NCBI GenBank assembly: GCA_934489015.1
Contig: CAKSSN010000001.1
Span: forward strand, 1 to 64,000
DNA from: an uncultured Clostridia bacterium
Lineage (GTDB): Bacteria > Bacillota > Clostridia > UBA1381
Direction: 5' to 3'
DNA length: 64,000 bases
Under the pieces are notes generated by a model that saw nothing but the letters and a program-made list of their open reading frames with translations, had not been told where the DNA came from and did not search any database. Position numbers and translations under genes: made by a program. Each line of letters starts with the position of its first letter. Within the stretch, counting starts at the first letter, position 1. Of the stretch, positions 7,979 to 16,888 are shown in pieces.

Positions 7979-9253
7979 ATGGTAAAGGCAATTGTAGGTG
8001 CTAACTGGGGCGATGAGGGTAAAGGTAAAATTACCGATATGCTTGCTGAAAAGTCCGATATTGTAATAAGATTTCAGGGCGGTGCAAACGCAGGACATAC
8101 GATAATTAACGATTACGGAAAATTTGCGCTTCATCTTCTTCCGTCGGGCTCGTTCAATCAGAATGTAATAAATATGATCGGAAACGGTGTCGCGCTCGAT
8201 ATTCCGCGTTTGATTGACGAAATTAACGATGTTGTAAAAAAAGGTGTTCCGCAGCCGAAAATAGTTATTTCCGAAAGAGCGCAGGTTCTCATGCCGTATC
8301 ATAAGCTTTTTGATCAGTATGAGGAGGAGCGCTTATCAGATAAAAAATTCGGCTCGACAAAATCGGGCATTGCGCCGTTTTTCTCGGATAAGTATGCAAA
8401 AATAGGCTTTCAGGTTTGGGAGCTTTTCGATGAGGAATATCTCAAAAATAAGCTCAGCGGCATAGTTGAGGTTAAAAATCTTATTCTTGAACACGTTTAT
8501 CATAAGCCGCTGCTTGATGAAAACGAGCTTCTCCAAACGCTTCTTGGCTATGGTGAGATGATTAAGCCGTATGTTATAAATTCGGTTAAGTTTATGCATG
8601 AAGCCGTAAAGAGCGGCAAAAACATTTTGCTCGAAGGTCAGCTCGGCTCGCTTAAGGACCCCGATTTCGGCATTTATCCGTTTACAACCTCATCTCCGAC
8701 CGTTGCAGGCTACGGCGCTGTCGGCGCTTGTATTCCGCCGTATGAGATAAAGGAAATTATAACGGTTGTAAAGGCGTACTCGTCGGCAGTCGGTGCAGGT
8801 GCGTTTGTAAGCGAAATATTCGGCGATGAGGCTGATGAGCTCAGAAAGCGCGGCGGTGACGGCGGCGAATTCGGAGCAACAACCGGCAGACCGAGAAGAA
8901 TGGGCTGGTTTGACTGCGTTGCTACGCGTTACGGCTGCATGGTACAGGGTGCAACGGCGGTTGCGTTCACGGTTTTGGACGTTCTCGGCTATCTCGATGA
9001 AATACCGGTTTGCGTTGGCTACGAAATAGACGGAGAGGTTACGCGTGATTTCCCGACAACAAATCTTCTCAATAAGGCAAAGCCTGTTTTGAAGGTGCTT
9101 CCGGGATGGAAGAGCGATATAAGAGGAATTACGAAATATGAGGAGCTTCCCGAAAACTGCCGCAAATATATAGAGTTTGTGGAAAATGAAATCGGTGTTC
9201 CCATTAAGATTGTTTCCAACGGACCCGGACGTCATGAAATAATATTCAGATAA
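7979..9253 (+). CDS. purA: Adenylosuccinate synthetase
   Basis: 424 residues. It makes adenylosuccinate from IMP, aspartate and GTP. The P-loop GDEGKGK is at 11-17, followed by GGANAGHTI. Length is typical (about 425-430). It has a weak Shine-Dalgarno sequence and lies 32 bases after purB, so co-transcription with purB is likely. A terminator follows. Confidence 0.97.
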   Translation: MVKAIVGANWGDEGKGKITDMLAEKSDIVIRFQGGANAGHTIINDYGKFALHLLPSGSFNQNVINMIGNGVALDIPRLIDEINDVVKKGVPQPKIVISERAQVLMPYHKLFDQYEEERLSDKKFGSTKSGIAPFFSDKYAKIGFQVWELFDEEYLKNKLSGIVEVKNLILEHVYHKPLLDENELLQTLLGYGEMIKPYVINSVKFMHEAVKSGKNILLEGQLGSLKDPDFGIYPFTTSSPTVAGYGAVGACIPPYEIKEIITVVKAYSSAVGAGAFVSEIFGDEADELRKRGGDGGEFGATTGRPRRMGWFDCVATRYGCMVQGATAVAFTVLDVLGYLDEIPVCVGYEIDGEVTRDFPTTNLLNKAKPVLKVLPGWKSDIRGITKYEELPENCRKYIEFVENEIGVPIKIVSNGPGRHEIIFR

Positions 9254-9260
9254 AATTTTT

Positions 9261-9297
9261 GGGCGCTGCTTTTCATTTAAATAAGCCGCGCCCTTTT
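9261..9297 (+). terminator. Terminator after purA
   Basis: GGGCGCTGCTT (9261-9271) pairs with AAGCCGCGCCC (9283-9293) with one mismatch, followed by TTTT. The 78 bases from here to the leader element at 9376 are AT-rich, with no gene seen. Confidence 0.75.
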
Positions 9298-9375
9298 AAA
9301 TTCTTTTTTATTTATTTTTGTATATACCTTGTGCAAAGTTGGAATATTAATAAAAATTACTGCATTAGAAGAAAT

Positions 9376-9601
9376 AAGTCTGAAAAAAGAGCCCATAGCA
9401 CAGCTTTTTGCTCAGGTCGGTACACTATGAGCAGTAGTGTTACCCAAATCAAAAATTTGGAACACTGTTGCATGGCTCTCGTACATCAAATCAAAGATTT
9501 GAACTCAGGCGCAACAGCACCGTTCGCTGCAAAGCAGCTACTTGCGAACGATTTTCTTTCAGACTTAAGTTTTTATAGCACGAGAGGAATGATTATAAAA
9601 A
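9376..9601 (+). repeat. Leader repeat element, copy A (upstream of the OPT transporter)
   Basis: This fills most of the 348-base gap after purA. Outer arms are AAGTCTGA (9376-9383) and TCAGACTT (9559-9566). A first hairpin region contains CCCATAGCACAGCTTTTTGC. The 3' end TATAGCACGAGAGGAATG gives the ribosome binding site, and the start codon follows at 9602. Compared with copies B and D it holds about 130 extra bases of hairpin-rich sequence between the arms (for example CCAAATCAAAAATTTGG, and GTTCGC paired with GCGAAC). The left arm of the last hairpin is lost in this copy. Confidence 0.75.
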
Positions 9602-11503
9602 ATGGATAACAAAGAATTTAAGCCGTATATTCCGGCGGACAAAAGCATCGCCGAGCTTACGCCTACGGCGATTATAACCGGAGCATTGCTTGCCGTTCTT
9701 TTCAGTGCGGCGAATGCATATCTGGGACTTAGAGTCGGAATGACGGTTTCCGCGTCAATCCCGGCGGCTGTAATTTCTATGGGAATTATGCGCAAAATTT
9801 TAAGGCGAAATTCTATACTTGAAAATAATATGGTGCAGACAATAGCGTCTGCCGGAGAGTCGCTTGCGGCGGGCGCGATTTTTACTCTGCCTGTTCTTTT
9901 TATGTGGTCGGACAGCGGCAACGGCGCTGCGCCGAGCTTTTTGGAGATAAGTCTTATTTCGCTTTGCGGCGGACTTTTGGGAGTGTTTTTGATGGTGCCG
10001 CTGCGCCGCGCTTTGATTGTTAAGGAGCATGGCGTGCTTACGTATCCGGAGGGTACGGCGTGCGCGGAGGTGCTGGCGGCAGGCGAAAAGGGCGGAGCAA
10101 AATCGGGCTGCGTTTTTTCGGGACTTCTTGTTTCGGCTCTTTATAAGCTTTTTGCCGACGGCTTTAAGCTTTTTCCGAGCGAAATTGATTTTAATACAAA
10201 GGCCTATAAGGGCAGCGGCTTCGGGCTTGATGTTTTGCCGGCGCTTGCAGGTGTCGGATATATTTGCGGAACGCGCGTTTCGAGTTATCTTTTCTCCGGC
10301 GGAGTTTTTGCGTGGCTTGTTATAATGCCGCTTATTGCGGCTTTCGGAACAGACGCTGTTATTTATCCGTCAGAGGTGTCCGTTGCGGAGCTGTATATGA
10401 CATCGGGTGCGTGGGGGCTTTGGAAAAATTATGTGCGTTATATCGGTGCGGGCGCAGTTGCGGCAGGCGGAATAATAAGCCTTGTCAAAACAATGCCGCT
10501 TATAATGCGCACCTTTAAAGAAGCGCTCGGTGGGTTTTCGGGCGAAAGAGAGCAGGGCAGAACGCAGAGAGATTTGTCCGATAAAACAGTGCTTATCGGC
10601 GCTGCCGCGGTTGTGGCGGCTGTATGGCTTTTGCCGGCAATTCCGGTCGGAGCTGTCGGTGCGGTTTTAATTGTTGTGTTCGGTTTCTTTTTCGCCGTTG
10701 TTTCTTCAAGAATGGTCGGGCTTATCGGCTCGTCAAACAATCCTGTTTCGGGAATGGCGATAGCAACGCTTATTGTGTCATCGCTTGTATTGAAAATGAC
10801 GTCAAATTCAGCTGCCGCAGCTATGACGGCTTCAATTTCCGTCGGCTCGGTAATATGTATTACCGCTGCAATGGCAGGCGATACGTCGCAGGATCTGAAA
10901 ACAGGCTATCTTCTCGGTGCAACGCCGATTCGCCAGCAGGTCGGAGAACTGATAGGAGCGGTAATTTCCGCCGTAACAATAGGTGCTGTTTTGTATCTTT
11001 TAAATCGGGCGTGGGGATACGGCTCGTCGGAGCTTCCGGCGCCGCAGGCAACGCTCATGAAGCTTGTTGTAGAGGGCGTTGTAGAGGGCAGTCTCCCGTG
11101 GGGCCTTGTTGTGTGCGGAGCTTTTGCGGCAATTGCGGTTGAAATTCTCGGAATACCGGTGCTGCCGTTTTCAATAGGTCTTTATTTGCCTGTTCATCTG
11201 TCAGCGCCTATAATGCTCGGCGGACTTGTAAGATGGTTTGCCGGACGCAGAAGAAACTCCGAAAAAGCGGAAAGAGCCGGAACGCTGTACTGTTCGGGGC
11301 TTATCGCCGGAGAAGGTCTTGTCGGAGTGCTTCTTGCGGCTGCTGCCGCCGTTCCGTTCGACGAAAAATCATTGCTTGACAAAATTAATCTGTCAGGCTA
11401 TGTTAATTCGGGAATTTGGGGGTCTGTCGTGCTTTTTGCCGCTCTGCTTTTGTCTGTTGTCTGGGCGTGTATATATTATTCGCGTGAAAAAGGAAAAGTC
11501 TGA
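9602..11503 (+). CDS. OPT family oligopeptide transporter
   Basis: 633 residues, a very hydrophobic polytopic membrane protein with roughly 14-16 helices. The N-terminal stretch ITGALLAVLFSAANAYLGLR and later ASAGESLAAGAIF and GDTSQDLKTGYLLGATP are typical of bacterial OPT (oligopeptide transporter/YSL-like) proteins, which import peptides or metal chelates by proton symport. A cytoplasmic dipeptidase lies two genes downstream, which supports peptide uptake. Its stop codon (TGA, 11501-11503) lies inside the outer arm of the next leader element. The start is set by the leader's ribosome binding site. Confidence 0.9.
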   Translation: MDNKEFKPYIPADKSIAELTPTAIITGALLAVLFSAANAYLGLRVGMTVSASIPAAVISMGIMRKILRRNSILENNMVQTIASAGESLAAGAIFTLPVLFMWSDSGNGAAPSFLEISLISLCGGLLGVFLMVPLRRALIVKEHGVLTYPEGTACAEVLAAGEKGGAKSGCVFSGLLVSALYKLFADGFKLFPSEIDFNTKAYKGSGFGLDVLPALAGVGYICGTRVSSYLFSGGVFAWLVIMPLIAAFGTDAVIYPSEVSVAELYMTSGAWGLWKNYVRYIGAGAVAAGGIISLVKTMPLIMRTFKEALGGFSGEREQGRTQRDLSDKTVLIGAAAVVAAVWLLPAIPVGAVGAVLIVVFGFFFAVVSSRMVGLIGSSNNPVSGMAIATLIVSSLVLKMTSNSAAAAMTASISVGSVICITAAMAGDTSQDLKTGYLLGATPIRQQVGELIGAVISAVTIGAVLYLLNRAWGYGSSELPAPQATLMKLVVEGVVEGSLPWGLVVCGAFAAIAVEILGIPVLPFSIGLYLPVHLSAPIMLGGLVRWFAGRRRNSEKAERAGTLYCSGLIAGEGLVGVLLAAAAAVPFDEKSLLDKINLSGYVNSGIWGSVVLFAALLLSVVWACIYYSREKGKV

Positions 11504-11586
11504 AAAAATCCGTAGCACAATTTTTTGTTCGGAACGGTATCAGACTTAAGCTTTGTGCCCTACAGCACGAAAGGAATGATTATAAA
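11496..11586 (+). repeat. Leader repeat element, copy B (upstream of the PqqD-like gene)
   Basis: Compact 91-base copy. The outer helix is AAGTCTGA (11496-11503) with TCAGACTT (11540-11547). The first hairpin is TCCG...CGGA with inner AGCA/TGTT. The last hairpin is GTGC-CCTACA-GCAC just before the ribosome binding site GAAAGGAATG. ATG is at 11587. The first arm includes the OPT stop codon. Confidence 0.8.
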
Positions 11587-11904
11587 ATGAAGAAAAATCT
11601 TCTCGACTGTGTACCTGTTAAAAATATACGCCTTAAAACAAGCGGCAAAATTATAATCTGCGAAAGACGCGGAGTTTTAAATATGTTTATGAAAAGTGTT
11701 TTTAATATCCCGGAAAGAACAGTCACTGAGCTTGACGAAAAGTCGGCGGCTGTTTGGCAGCTGATAGACGGAAAAAGGAGTGTTTATGAAATAGCGGACG
11801 GTTTGAAAAACAGGTACGGAGAGGACTGCGAGCCGCTTTACGAGCGCCTTGCCTTGTTTTTAAAAACGCTTTCAAGATCGGGATTTATAGTGTGGAAAAA
11901 ATGA
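11587..11904 (+). CDS. Stand-alone PqqD-like small protein
   Basis: 105 residues with a winged-helix fold suggested by the PqqD-family pattern ELDEKSAAVWQLIDGKRSVYEIADGL (written here only as motif landmarks: ELDEKSAAVWQLIDG, then SVYEIA), ending in a hydrophobic strand GFIVWKK. PqqD proteins act as peptide chaperones for radical SAM or other RiPP enzymes, but no radical SAM gene lies nearby. It sits between an OPT transporter and a dipeptidase, each with the same leader element, so a peptide-related role is inferred. The MKKNLLDCVPVKNIRLKTS start is set by the leader's ribosome binding site. Confidence 0.75.
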   Translation: MKKNLLDCVPVKNIRLKTSGKIIICERRGVLNMFMKSVFNIPERTVTELDEKSAAVWQLIDGKRSVYEIADGLKNRYGEDCEPLYERLALFLKTLSRSGFIVWKK

Positions 11905-11916
11905 AAAGGGGAGAGT

Positions 11917-12125
11917 AAGTCTGAATAAAATTGCCATAGCACAACTTTTTGCTCGGGGCAAAAGTGTAAAGGAATACAATCGGCAAGCCGATTGCATTAA
12001 TTCAGCTAATCAAATCAAAGATTTGAAGCTTCATTGAACACTCTCTGCAAAGCTGCTACTTGCGAGCGATTTTCTTTCAGACTTGAATTTTGTGCCTTAT
12101 AGCGCAGAAAGGAATGGTTATAAAA
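11917..12125 (+). repeat. Leader repeat element, copy C (upstream of pepD)
   Basis: The outer helix is AAGTCTGAA (11917-11925) with TTCAGACTT (12076-12084). The first hairpin is TTGCC...GGCAA with inner AGCA/TGCT. The last hairpin is GTGC-CTTATA-GCGC before GAAAGGAATGG. Like copy A it carries an internal insert of about 110 bases, containing AATCGGCAAGCCGATT and CAAATCAAAGATTTG hairpins and a part shared with copy A (GCGATTTTCTTTCAGACTT-like). Confidence 0.78.
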
Positions 12126-13559
12126 ATGAATGTTCTTGAAAATATTAAGCCGGAGAGAGTAATGCATTATTTTGAGGAAATATCCTCAATTGCGAGAGGA
12201 TCGGGAAACACGGAAAGAATATGCGATTACTGCGTAGAGTTTGCAAAGAATCATTTTCTTAGTGTAAGACGTGATAAGTATAATAACTGCATAATTGAAA
12301 AGGCGGCGTCGGGCGGCTCAAAATGTACGGAAGCGATCATATTGCAGGGGCATATTGATATGGTGTGCGAAAAAACAGAGGACTGCACGCTTGACATGGA
12401 TAAGGACGGGCTGCGCCTTTGTACCGACGGAGAATATATATGGGCGGATAAAACAACGCTCGGCGGGGATGACGGAATAGCCGTTGCAATGATTTTGGCT
12501 ATTCTTGAAAATAATGATTTACCCATGCCGCCGATTTATGCTGTGCTTACGTCCGATGAGGAAATAGGAATGATAGGCGCAGAGGGACTTGATATGAGCG
12601 GAATAAATGCGCATCGCCTTATAAATATAGACTCCGAAGATGAGGGGGTGTTTACCGTAGGCTGTGCCGGAGGCTGCACGGCGGAGTGTGTAATTCCGGT
12701 TAAAAGAGAAAGCGTGCAGGGCAATTTGTACAGAGTAAAAATTGCAGGACTTACAGGCGGTCATTCGGGAACTGAAATTAATCGCGGCAGGCTCAACGCG
12801 TGCGTGCTTTTGGGCAGAGTGCTTGAAGAAATAAAGGGTAAAATTATAAATATAAACGGCGGCGGAAAGGATAATGCAATTGCTTCATCCGCAAGCGCCG
12901 AGTTTTGCTCAAATGAGGATATTTCAAAGTATGCTGAAGATCTTGAGAAAATATTCCGCGCCGAAGCTCCCGAAGAAGATAAAGGCGTTTGTGTAAAAAT
13001 AGAAAAGTGCGGCAGCGGCGTATACAGCGCTCTTGACGAGCTTTCGGCAAAAAGAGCGCTTGCAATGCTTCTTTGCCTGCCGGGCGGAGTTCAGAGCATG
13101 AGCTGTGAAATAGAGGGACTTGTAAGAACGTCGCTTAATCTCGGAATTTTAAAAACAGGCGAGGATAAAATAACCGCATCGCTTTGCGTGAGAAGTATGC
13201 TCGGAACAGAGAAAAAGGCGCTGCTTGATAAAATTTTCACGCTTGCCGAATTGCTCGGCGGAGCAGCCTTTGTAAAGGGCGACTATCCGGCATGGGAATA
13301 TTCGGGCGACAGCGAGCTTTGCCGCATCATGACAGAAGTTTTTGAAAGGCAGTATGGGAGAAAGCCGAAAATAGAAGCAATTCATGCCGGGCTTGAATGC
13401 GGGCTTTTCTGCGGCAAGATAAAAAATCTCGAATGTGTTTCAATCGGACCCGATATTCTTGATATTCATACGCCTAAGGAAAAGCTTGATATACTGTCTG
13501 TCGAGCGCGTTTGGAGCTATCTTTTGGCTGTGCTTGAACAAATGAGCGGCGAATTATAA
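12126..13559 (+). CDS. pepD: Cytosolic aminoacyl-histidine dipeptidase (PepD, M20C family)
   Basis: 477 residues of the M20 zinc peptidase family. Metal and catalytic landmarks are LQGHIDMV (about 75-82), LGGDDGIAVA (about 113) and TSDEEIGMIGAEG (about 143), with C-terminal HAGLECGLF. PepD cleaves a broad range of dipeptides, including carnosine-like ones. The ATG at 12126 directly follows the leader element; an upstream in-frame GTG at 12090 lies inside the leader hairpin and is rejected. Together with the OPT transporter this forms a peptide uptake and hydrolysis module. Confidence 0.93.
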   Translation: MNVLENIKPERVMHYFEEISSIARGSGNTERICDYCVEFAKNHFLSVRRDKYNNCIIEKAASGGSKCTEAIILQGHIDMVCEKTEDCTLDMDKDGLRLCTDGEYIWADKTTLGGDDGIAVAMILAILENNDLPMPPIYAVLTSDEEIGMIGAEGLDMSGINAHRLINIDSEDEGVFTVGCAGGCTAECVIPVKRESVQGNLYRVKIAGLTGGHSGTEINRGRLNACVLLGRVLEEIKGKIININGGGKDNAIASSASAEFCSNEDISKYAEDLEKIFRAEAPEEDKGVCVKIEKCGSGVYSALDELSAKRALAMLLCLPGGVQSMSCEIEGLVRTSLNLGILKTGEDKITASLCVRSMLGTEKKALLDKIFTLAELLGGAAFVKGDYPAWEYSGDSELCRIMTEVFERQYGRKPKIEAIHAGLECGLFCGKIKNLECVSIGPDILDIHTPKEKLDILSVERVWSYLLAVLEQMSGEL

Positions 13560-13598
13560 AAAAATAACCGTAAAAATATACAAAAAGCAAATAAAGTA

Positions 13599-13627
13599 TT
13601 GTAATTTGTCGCAATATTGTGTATAAT
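13599..13627 (+). promoter_or_regulatory. Promoter of the HlyD-like/ylmE/sepF/ylmH unit
   Basis: TTGTAA (13599-13604), 17-bp spacer, TATAAT (13622-13627), about 58 bases before the HlyD-like start. Confidence 0.75.
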
Positions 13628-13685
13628 AGAATAGTAAACGTGTAGCTTGATGTGTTTAAGAGGAAGTGAGAGGAGGCTTTTCGGT

Positions 13686-14870
13686 ATGAAAAAGGGATTG
13701 GCGGCGGCTTTTCTTGCCGTGCTGTGTACTTTTTTGTTTTACGGTATAAGATATATGAGAAGCCCGCTTCTTACTCAAAAAGCGGTTTATGGTACATATG
13801 AGGAGTCGGTTTCAACGAGCTGCTTTTTTGCAAGAGAGGAAAATGTGTATTCCGCGCAAAGCAGCGGAACGGTATATAACAATTATTCCGACGGAACGAG
13901 AATAAATAAAAATGCGTCCGTTGCGGCTGTCTATTCCGGCGATGTCAGCGAGGAAAATATGCAGGCGCTCAGCACAATTGATAAAAAGATTGAAAACGCA
14001 AAGTCAATGTCCTCTGCAAGCGTGAGCAGTGCAGGTGAGGATGATGCAGGTCTTGAAAACAGGATTGACGGATATAAATATGAAATTATAAGTGCGTCGG
14101 TTAAAGGCGATTTGAGCGAGGTTGAGCGTTATAAGGAAGCTATAAACAATCTGCGCAGCGGCAACTCGTCCGATCCGTCGACGGATTTGATAAGCCGCCT
14201 TGAAAGAGAAAAAGCGGCGTGCGAGCTGAAAATCGGCGGCAGCAAGGAGGAAATCGTTGCAAACGAAGCCGGCATTTTTTCAACGGTGCTTGACGGTATG
14301 GAGCATATTTTAACGCCGGAGCGGGTAAAGGAGATAACTGTTGATGAGTATGACGCGCTTACCGCGCCGAATGAAAAAACGGCAAACAGCGTTGTTACAA
14401 CAGGCGACAGCGTCTGTAAAATCGTAAATAATCATCAGTGGTATGTTGTCTGCGCCGTAGCGGAGGAAAGACTCGGTGAGGTAAAGCTCAATTTCCAGGT
14501 GTCAATGCGCTTTGATAATATTCCGGGCGTTGACGTTTCGGGAAAAATAGTTTATATTTCGGAGCCGAAAGATGGCAGATGTATTTTAACGATTGAAACA
14601 AGTCAGTATGTGGAGAGTGCGTATTCCATGCGTACAAGCCCTATGGAGCTTGTTTTCAAAAGCTATTCGGGCTATAAAATTCCGATTTATGCGCTGAGAA
14701 CCGAAAACGGTGTGCGCGGCGTTGTCGGCAGAAGACAAAACGTTGACGCGTTTTATCCCTGCGATGTTGTTTATACAAACGAGGAAGCGGAGTATGTTAT
14801 AATAAAAACTCCGGAAAATGCGGAAAGAAAGCTTGAAAATGCCGATGAATTTGTAATCGGCGAAAGGTAA
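13686..14870 (+). CDS. HlyD-like membrane-anchored protein of the division cluster
   Basis: 394 residues. One N-terminal membrane segment (about 5-22) is followed by an extracytoplasmic part with the biotinyl-lipoyl/HlyD pattern: an N-terminal strand region with SGTVYNNYSDGTRI, a helical hairpin of about 90 residues rich in charged residues, and a C-terminal barrel with GDSVCKIVNNHQWYVVCAV. Proteins of this type commonly precede ylmE/sepF in clostridia; a role in envelope or division is inferred from context only. The ATG at 13686 follows GAGAGGAGG; an earlier in-frame ATG lacks a site. Confidence 0.78.
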   Translation: MKKGLAAAFLAVLCTFLFYGIRYMRSPLLTQKAVYGTYEESVSTSCFFAREENVYSAQSSGTVYNNYSDGTRINKNASVAAVYSGDVSEENMQALSTIDKKIENAKSMSSASVSSAGEDDAGLENRIDGYKYEIISASVKGDLSEVERYKEAINNLRSGNSSDPSTDLISRLEREKAACELKIGGSKEEIVANEAGIFSTVLDGMEHILTPERVKEITVDEYDALTAPNEKTANSVVTTGDSVCKIVNNHQWYVVCAVAEERLGEVKLNFQVSMRFDNIPGVDVSGKIVYISEPKDGRCILTIETSQYVESAYSMRTSPMELVFKSYSGYKIPIYALRTENGVRGVVGRRQNVDAFYPCDVVYTNEEAEYVIIKTPENAERKLENADEFVIGER

Positions 14871-14895
14871 ATGTTAATGGGAGCCGGTGGAATAA

Positions 14896-15600
14896 ATGAT
14901 AAAGGAAAGTCTTGACGAGGTTAGGAGCCTTATAAAGAAAAACGCCGAAGCTGTCGGCAGGAAATATGAGGATATAACGCTTATTGCCGTTACAAAAACT
15001 CACGGCGCGGATATGATAAACGAAGCAATCCGCTGCGGCGTTACGGATATAGGCGAAAATAAGGTTCAGGAGATTTTAGAAAAATACGATAAGGTTTTGC
15101 CTGTCAGATGGCATTTAATCGGTCATCTTCAGACGAATAAGGTAAAATATATAATAGATAAGGTCTGCATGATTCACAGCGTTGACTCTGTTCATCTTAT
15201 GGACGAGATTGAGCGGCAGGCGCAAAAGCACGGCATAGAAAGCATTGATATTTTAATTGAGGTTAATGTTTCGGGGGAAGAGTCGAAATTCGGTATCAGC
15301 CCCGATGAGCTTGACAGCTTGCTCTCTCATGCGGAAGACTTAAAGCACGTAAAGGTTAAGGGACTTATGACAATTCTCCCTAAAAATTGCGATAATGTTA
15401 CAAAAACCTTACTTTTTAACAACATAAATAAAGTTTTTATTGACAATAAAACAAAAACATATCATAATGTTATCATGGAGAAGCTGTCTATGGGGATGAG
15501 CGGCGATTTTGAGGATGCAATCAGGAACGGCTCAAACATGGTAAGAATAGGCAGCAGGATATTCGGAGAAAGGAAATACAATATTAAATCGGAGGAGTAA
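14896..15600 (+). CDS. ylmE: YggS/YlmE family PLP-binding protein
   Basis: 234 residues, single-domain alanine-racemase-like TIM barrel. The PLP lysine is K34 in AVTKTHG. HLIGHLQTNK and the late phosphate-binding MVRIGSRIFG are family hallmarks. These proteins maintain pyridoxal phosphate and amino-acid balance and are not racemases. It is 25 bases after the HlyD-like gene and 2 bases before sepF, in the conserved ylm order. Confidence 0.95.
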   Translation: MIKESLDEVRSLIKKNAEAVGRKYEDITLIAVTKTHGADMINEAIRCGVTDIGENKVQEILEKYDKVLPVRWHLIGHLQTNKVKYIIDKVCMIHSVDSVHLMDEIERQAQKHGIESIDILIEVNVSGEESKFGISPDELDSLLSHAEDLKHVKVKGLMTILPKNCDNVTKTLLFNNINKVFIDNKTKTYHNVIMEKLSMGMSGDFEDAIRNGSNMVRIGSRIFGERKYNIKSEE

Positions 15601-15602
15601 AA

Positions 15603-16064
15603 ATGGGATTTGTAAGTTCAATTAAGGATTTTATCGGCAGAGAGCCGGAGGACGATGAGTTTTACGACGATTACGACGGCGGCGAGGAGTATGAGGACGA
15701 CAGAGATTCCGTAAAGCGTTCGTCTTTTTCAAAGTTCAGAAAATTTGACAGAGAAAGAGAAGAAGAGGAATATGTTCCGGAAAATGATATTACAATTATA
15801 AAGGTGCGCAAGTATGAGGACTCAACATCAATTGCAAGCGTTCTCAAGCAAAGACGTCCGGTTATATTCGACGTGATTGAAATGGATAAGTCGGAGGAAG
15901 CCGAAAAGGTCGTAAACTTTATGGTTGGAGCTGTTTTTGCGGTTGACGGAAATATTAAGCGTATTTCGGGCGGCATTTTTATTGCTACGCCTAAAAATAT
16001 GAAAATAAATTCCGACGAAATCAGAAAAAAAGCGGCAGCGTCATCTTTCGGGCTTGATATTTAA
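15603..16064 (+). CDS. sepF: Cell division protein SepF
   Basis: 153 residues. It has an N-terminal amphipathic membrane-binding helix, an acidic, Asp/Glu/Tyr-rich linker (about 15-60), then the SepF/DUF552 beta core (about 60-150) with VIFDVIEMDKSEEAEKVVNF and a late ISGGIFIATP. SepF bundles FtsZ filaments and links them to the membrane. The ribosome binding site GGAGGAG overlaps the end of ylmE. Confidence 0.96.
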   Translation: MGFVSSIKDFIGREPEDDEFYDDYDGGEEYEDDRDSVKRSSFSKFRKFDREREEEEYVPENDITIIKVRKYEDSTSIASVLKQRRPVIFDVIEMDKSEEAEKVVNFMVGAVFAVDGNIKRISGGIFIATPKNMKINSDEIRKKAAASSFGLDI

Positions 16065-16067
16065 TTT

Positions 16068-16811
16068 ATGAGAGAAAACAATATGCTTCCGAGCGGTATT
16101 TCGGATTTGTCCGATTTGTGCGAAAAGCGCGGATGTCCTGTTTTTTCATGCTTTTATGATGCTGCGGAGCAGGCGGCGGCAGTGCGCGGCGGTTTTGTTT
16201 TCGGCGGCGCGGAGCTCTGGGGCGGACATGAGGAGTGCGAGAGAAAAATTCTCGGTGTTTTTCCCGACTGGGAAGAGCCGGAGCATTCCGCTTATCCGAT
16301 ACGTGCAATCAAAATTTCACATACCTATCCGAGAGCGCTTTCCCATAGGGATTATCTCGGAAGTATAATGGCGCTCGGCATTGAAAGAAACAGAATAGGC
16401 GATATTTTCGTTTTTGAAAATTACGCTGTTTGTTTTGTGTGCGAAAGTATATGCAGCTATATCATGAACGGACTTTCAAAAATAGGCTCTGTCGGAGTGA
16501 AGCTTTCCGATATAACGGGCGAAGAAGTGCAGGCACCGGAGAAGAAAACGAAAAAAATAAACGCCGTTTCGGCGTCACAGCGGCTTGACGCTGTTTTGTC
16601 GGCGGTTACCGGTGAGTCGCGCTCAAAGGCTGCAAGCCTTATAGAGCATGAAAGAGTTAGCGTAAATCATGAGGTTGTGTGCGATACGTCGAAGAAAATA
16701 TCAGAGAGAGATTTGCTTTCGGTTAAAGGCAGCGGCAGATTTCGGATAAATTCGTTCGGGGCAAAAACGAGAAGCGACCGCATTCATATCAGCGCGGAAA
16801 AGTATATATAG
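16068..16811 (+). CDS. ylmH: YlmH, RNA-binding S4-domain protein
   Basis: 247 residues. The N-terminal half is the YlmH-specific domain with RALSHRDYLGSIMALGIERN. The C-terminal S4 domain (about 165-225) has RLDAVLSAVTGESRSKAASL and VSVNHEVV. YlmH is found in the sepF/divIVA cluster and has been linked to recycling of nascent chain-blocked 50S subunits in Bacillus. It begins 3 bases after sepF with a weak site, so coupled translation is likely; a second ATG at 16083 is an alternative start. Confidence 0.93.
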   Translation: MRENNMLPSGISDLSDLCEKRGCPVFSCFYDAAEQAAAVRGGFVFGGAELWGGHEECERKILGVFPDWEEPEHSAYPIRAIKISHTYPRALSHRDYLGSIMALGIERNRIGDIFVFENYAVCFVCESICSYIMNGLSKIGSVGVKLSDITGEEVQAPEKKTKKINAVSASQRLDAVLSAVTGESRSKAASLIEHERVSVNHEVVCDTSKKISERDLLSVKGSGRFRINSFGAKTRSDRIHISAEKYI

Positions 16812-16888
16812 GCGCATCGTATATTTCGGCGCGCTTTTATTTAATAAAATATTTTGTGCCGCTTTTGCGGCGGAAACGGGGGGTTTTT

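Noticed and set aside
9376..12125. Leader repeats interpreted as insertion sequences
   Set aside because: No transposase, no target duplications and no consistent terminal inverted repeats beyond the outer arms. The copies end at start codons with a ribosome binding site, which favours a leader role.
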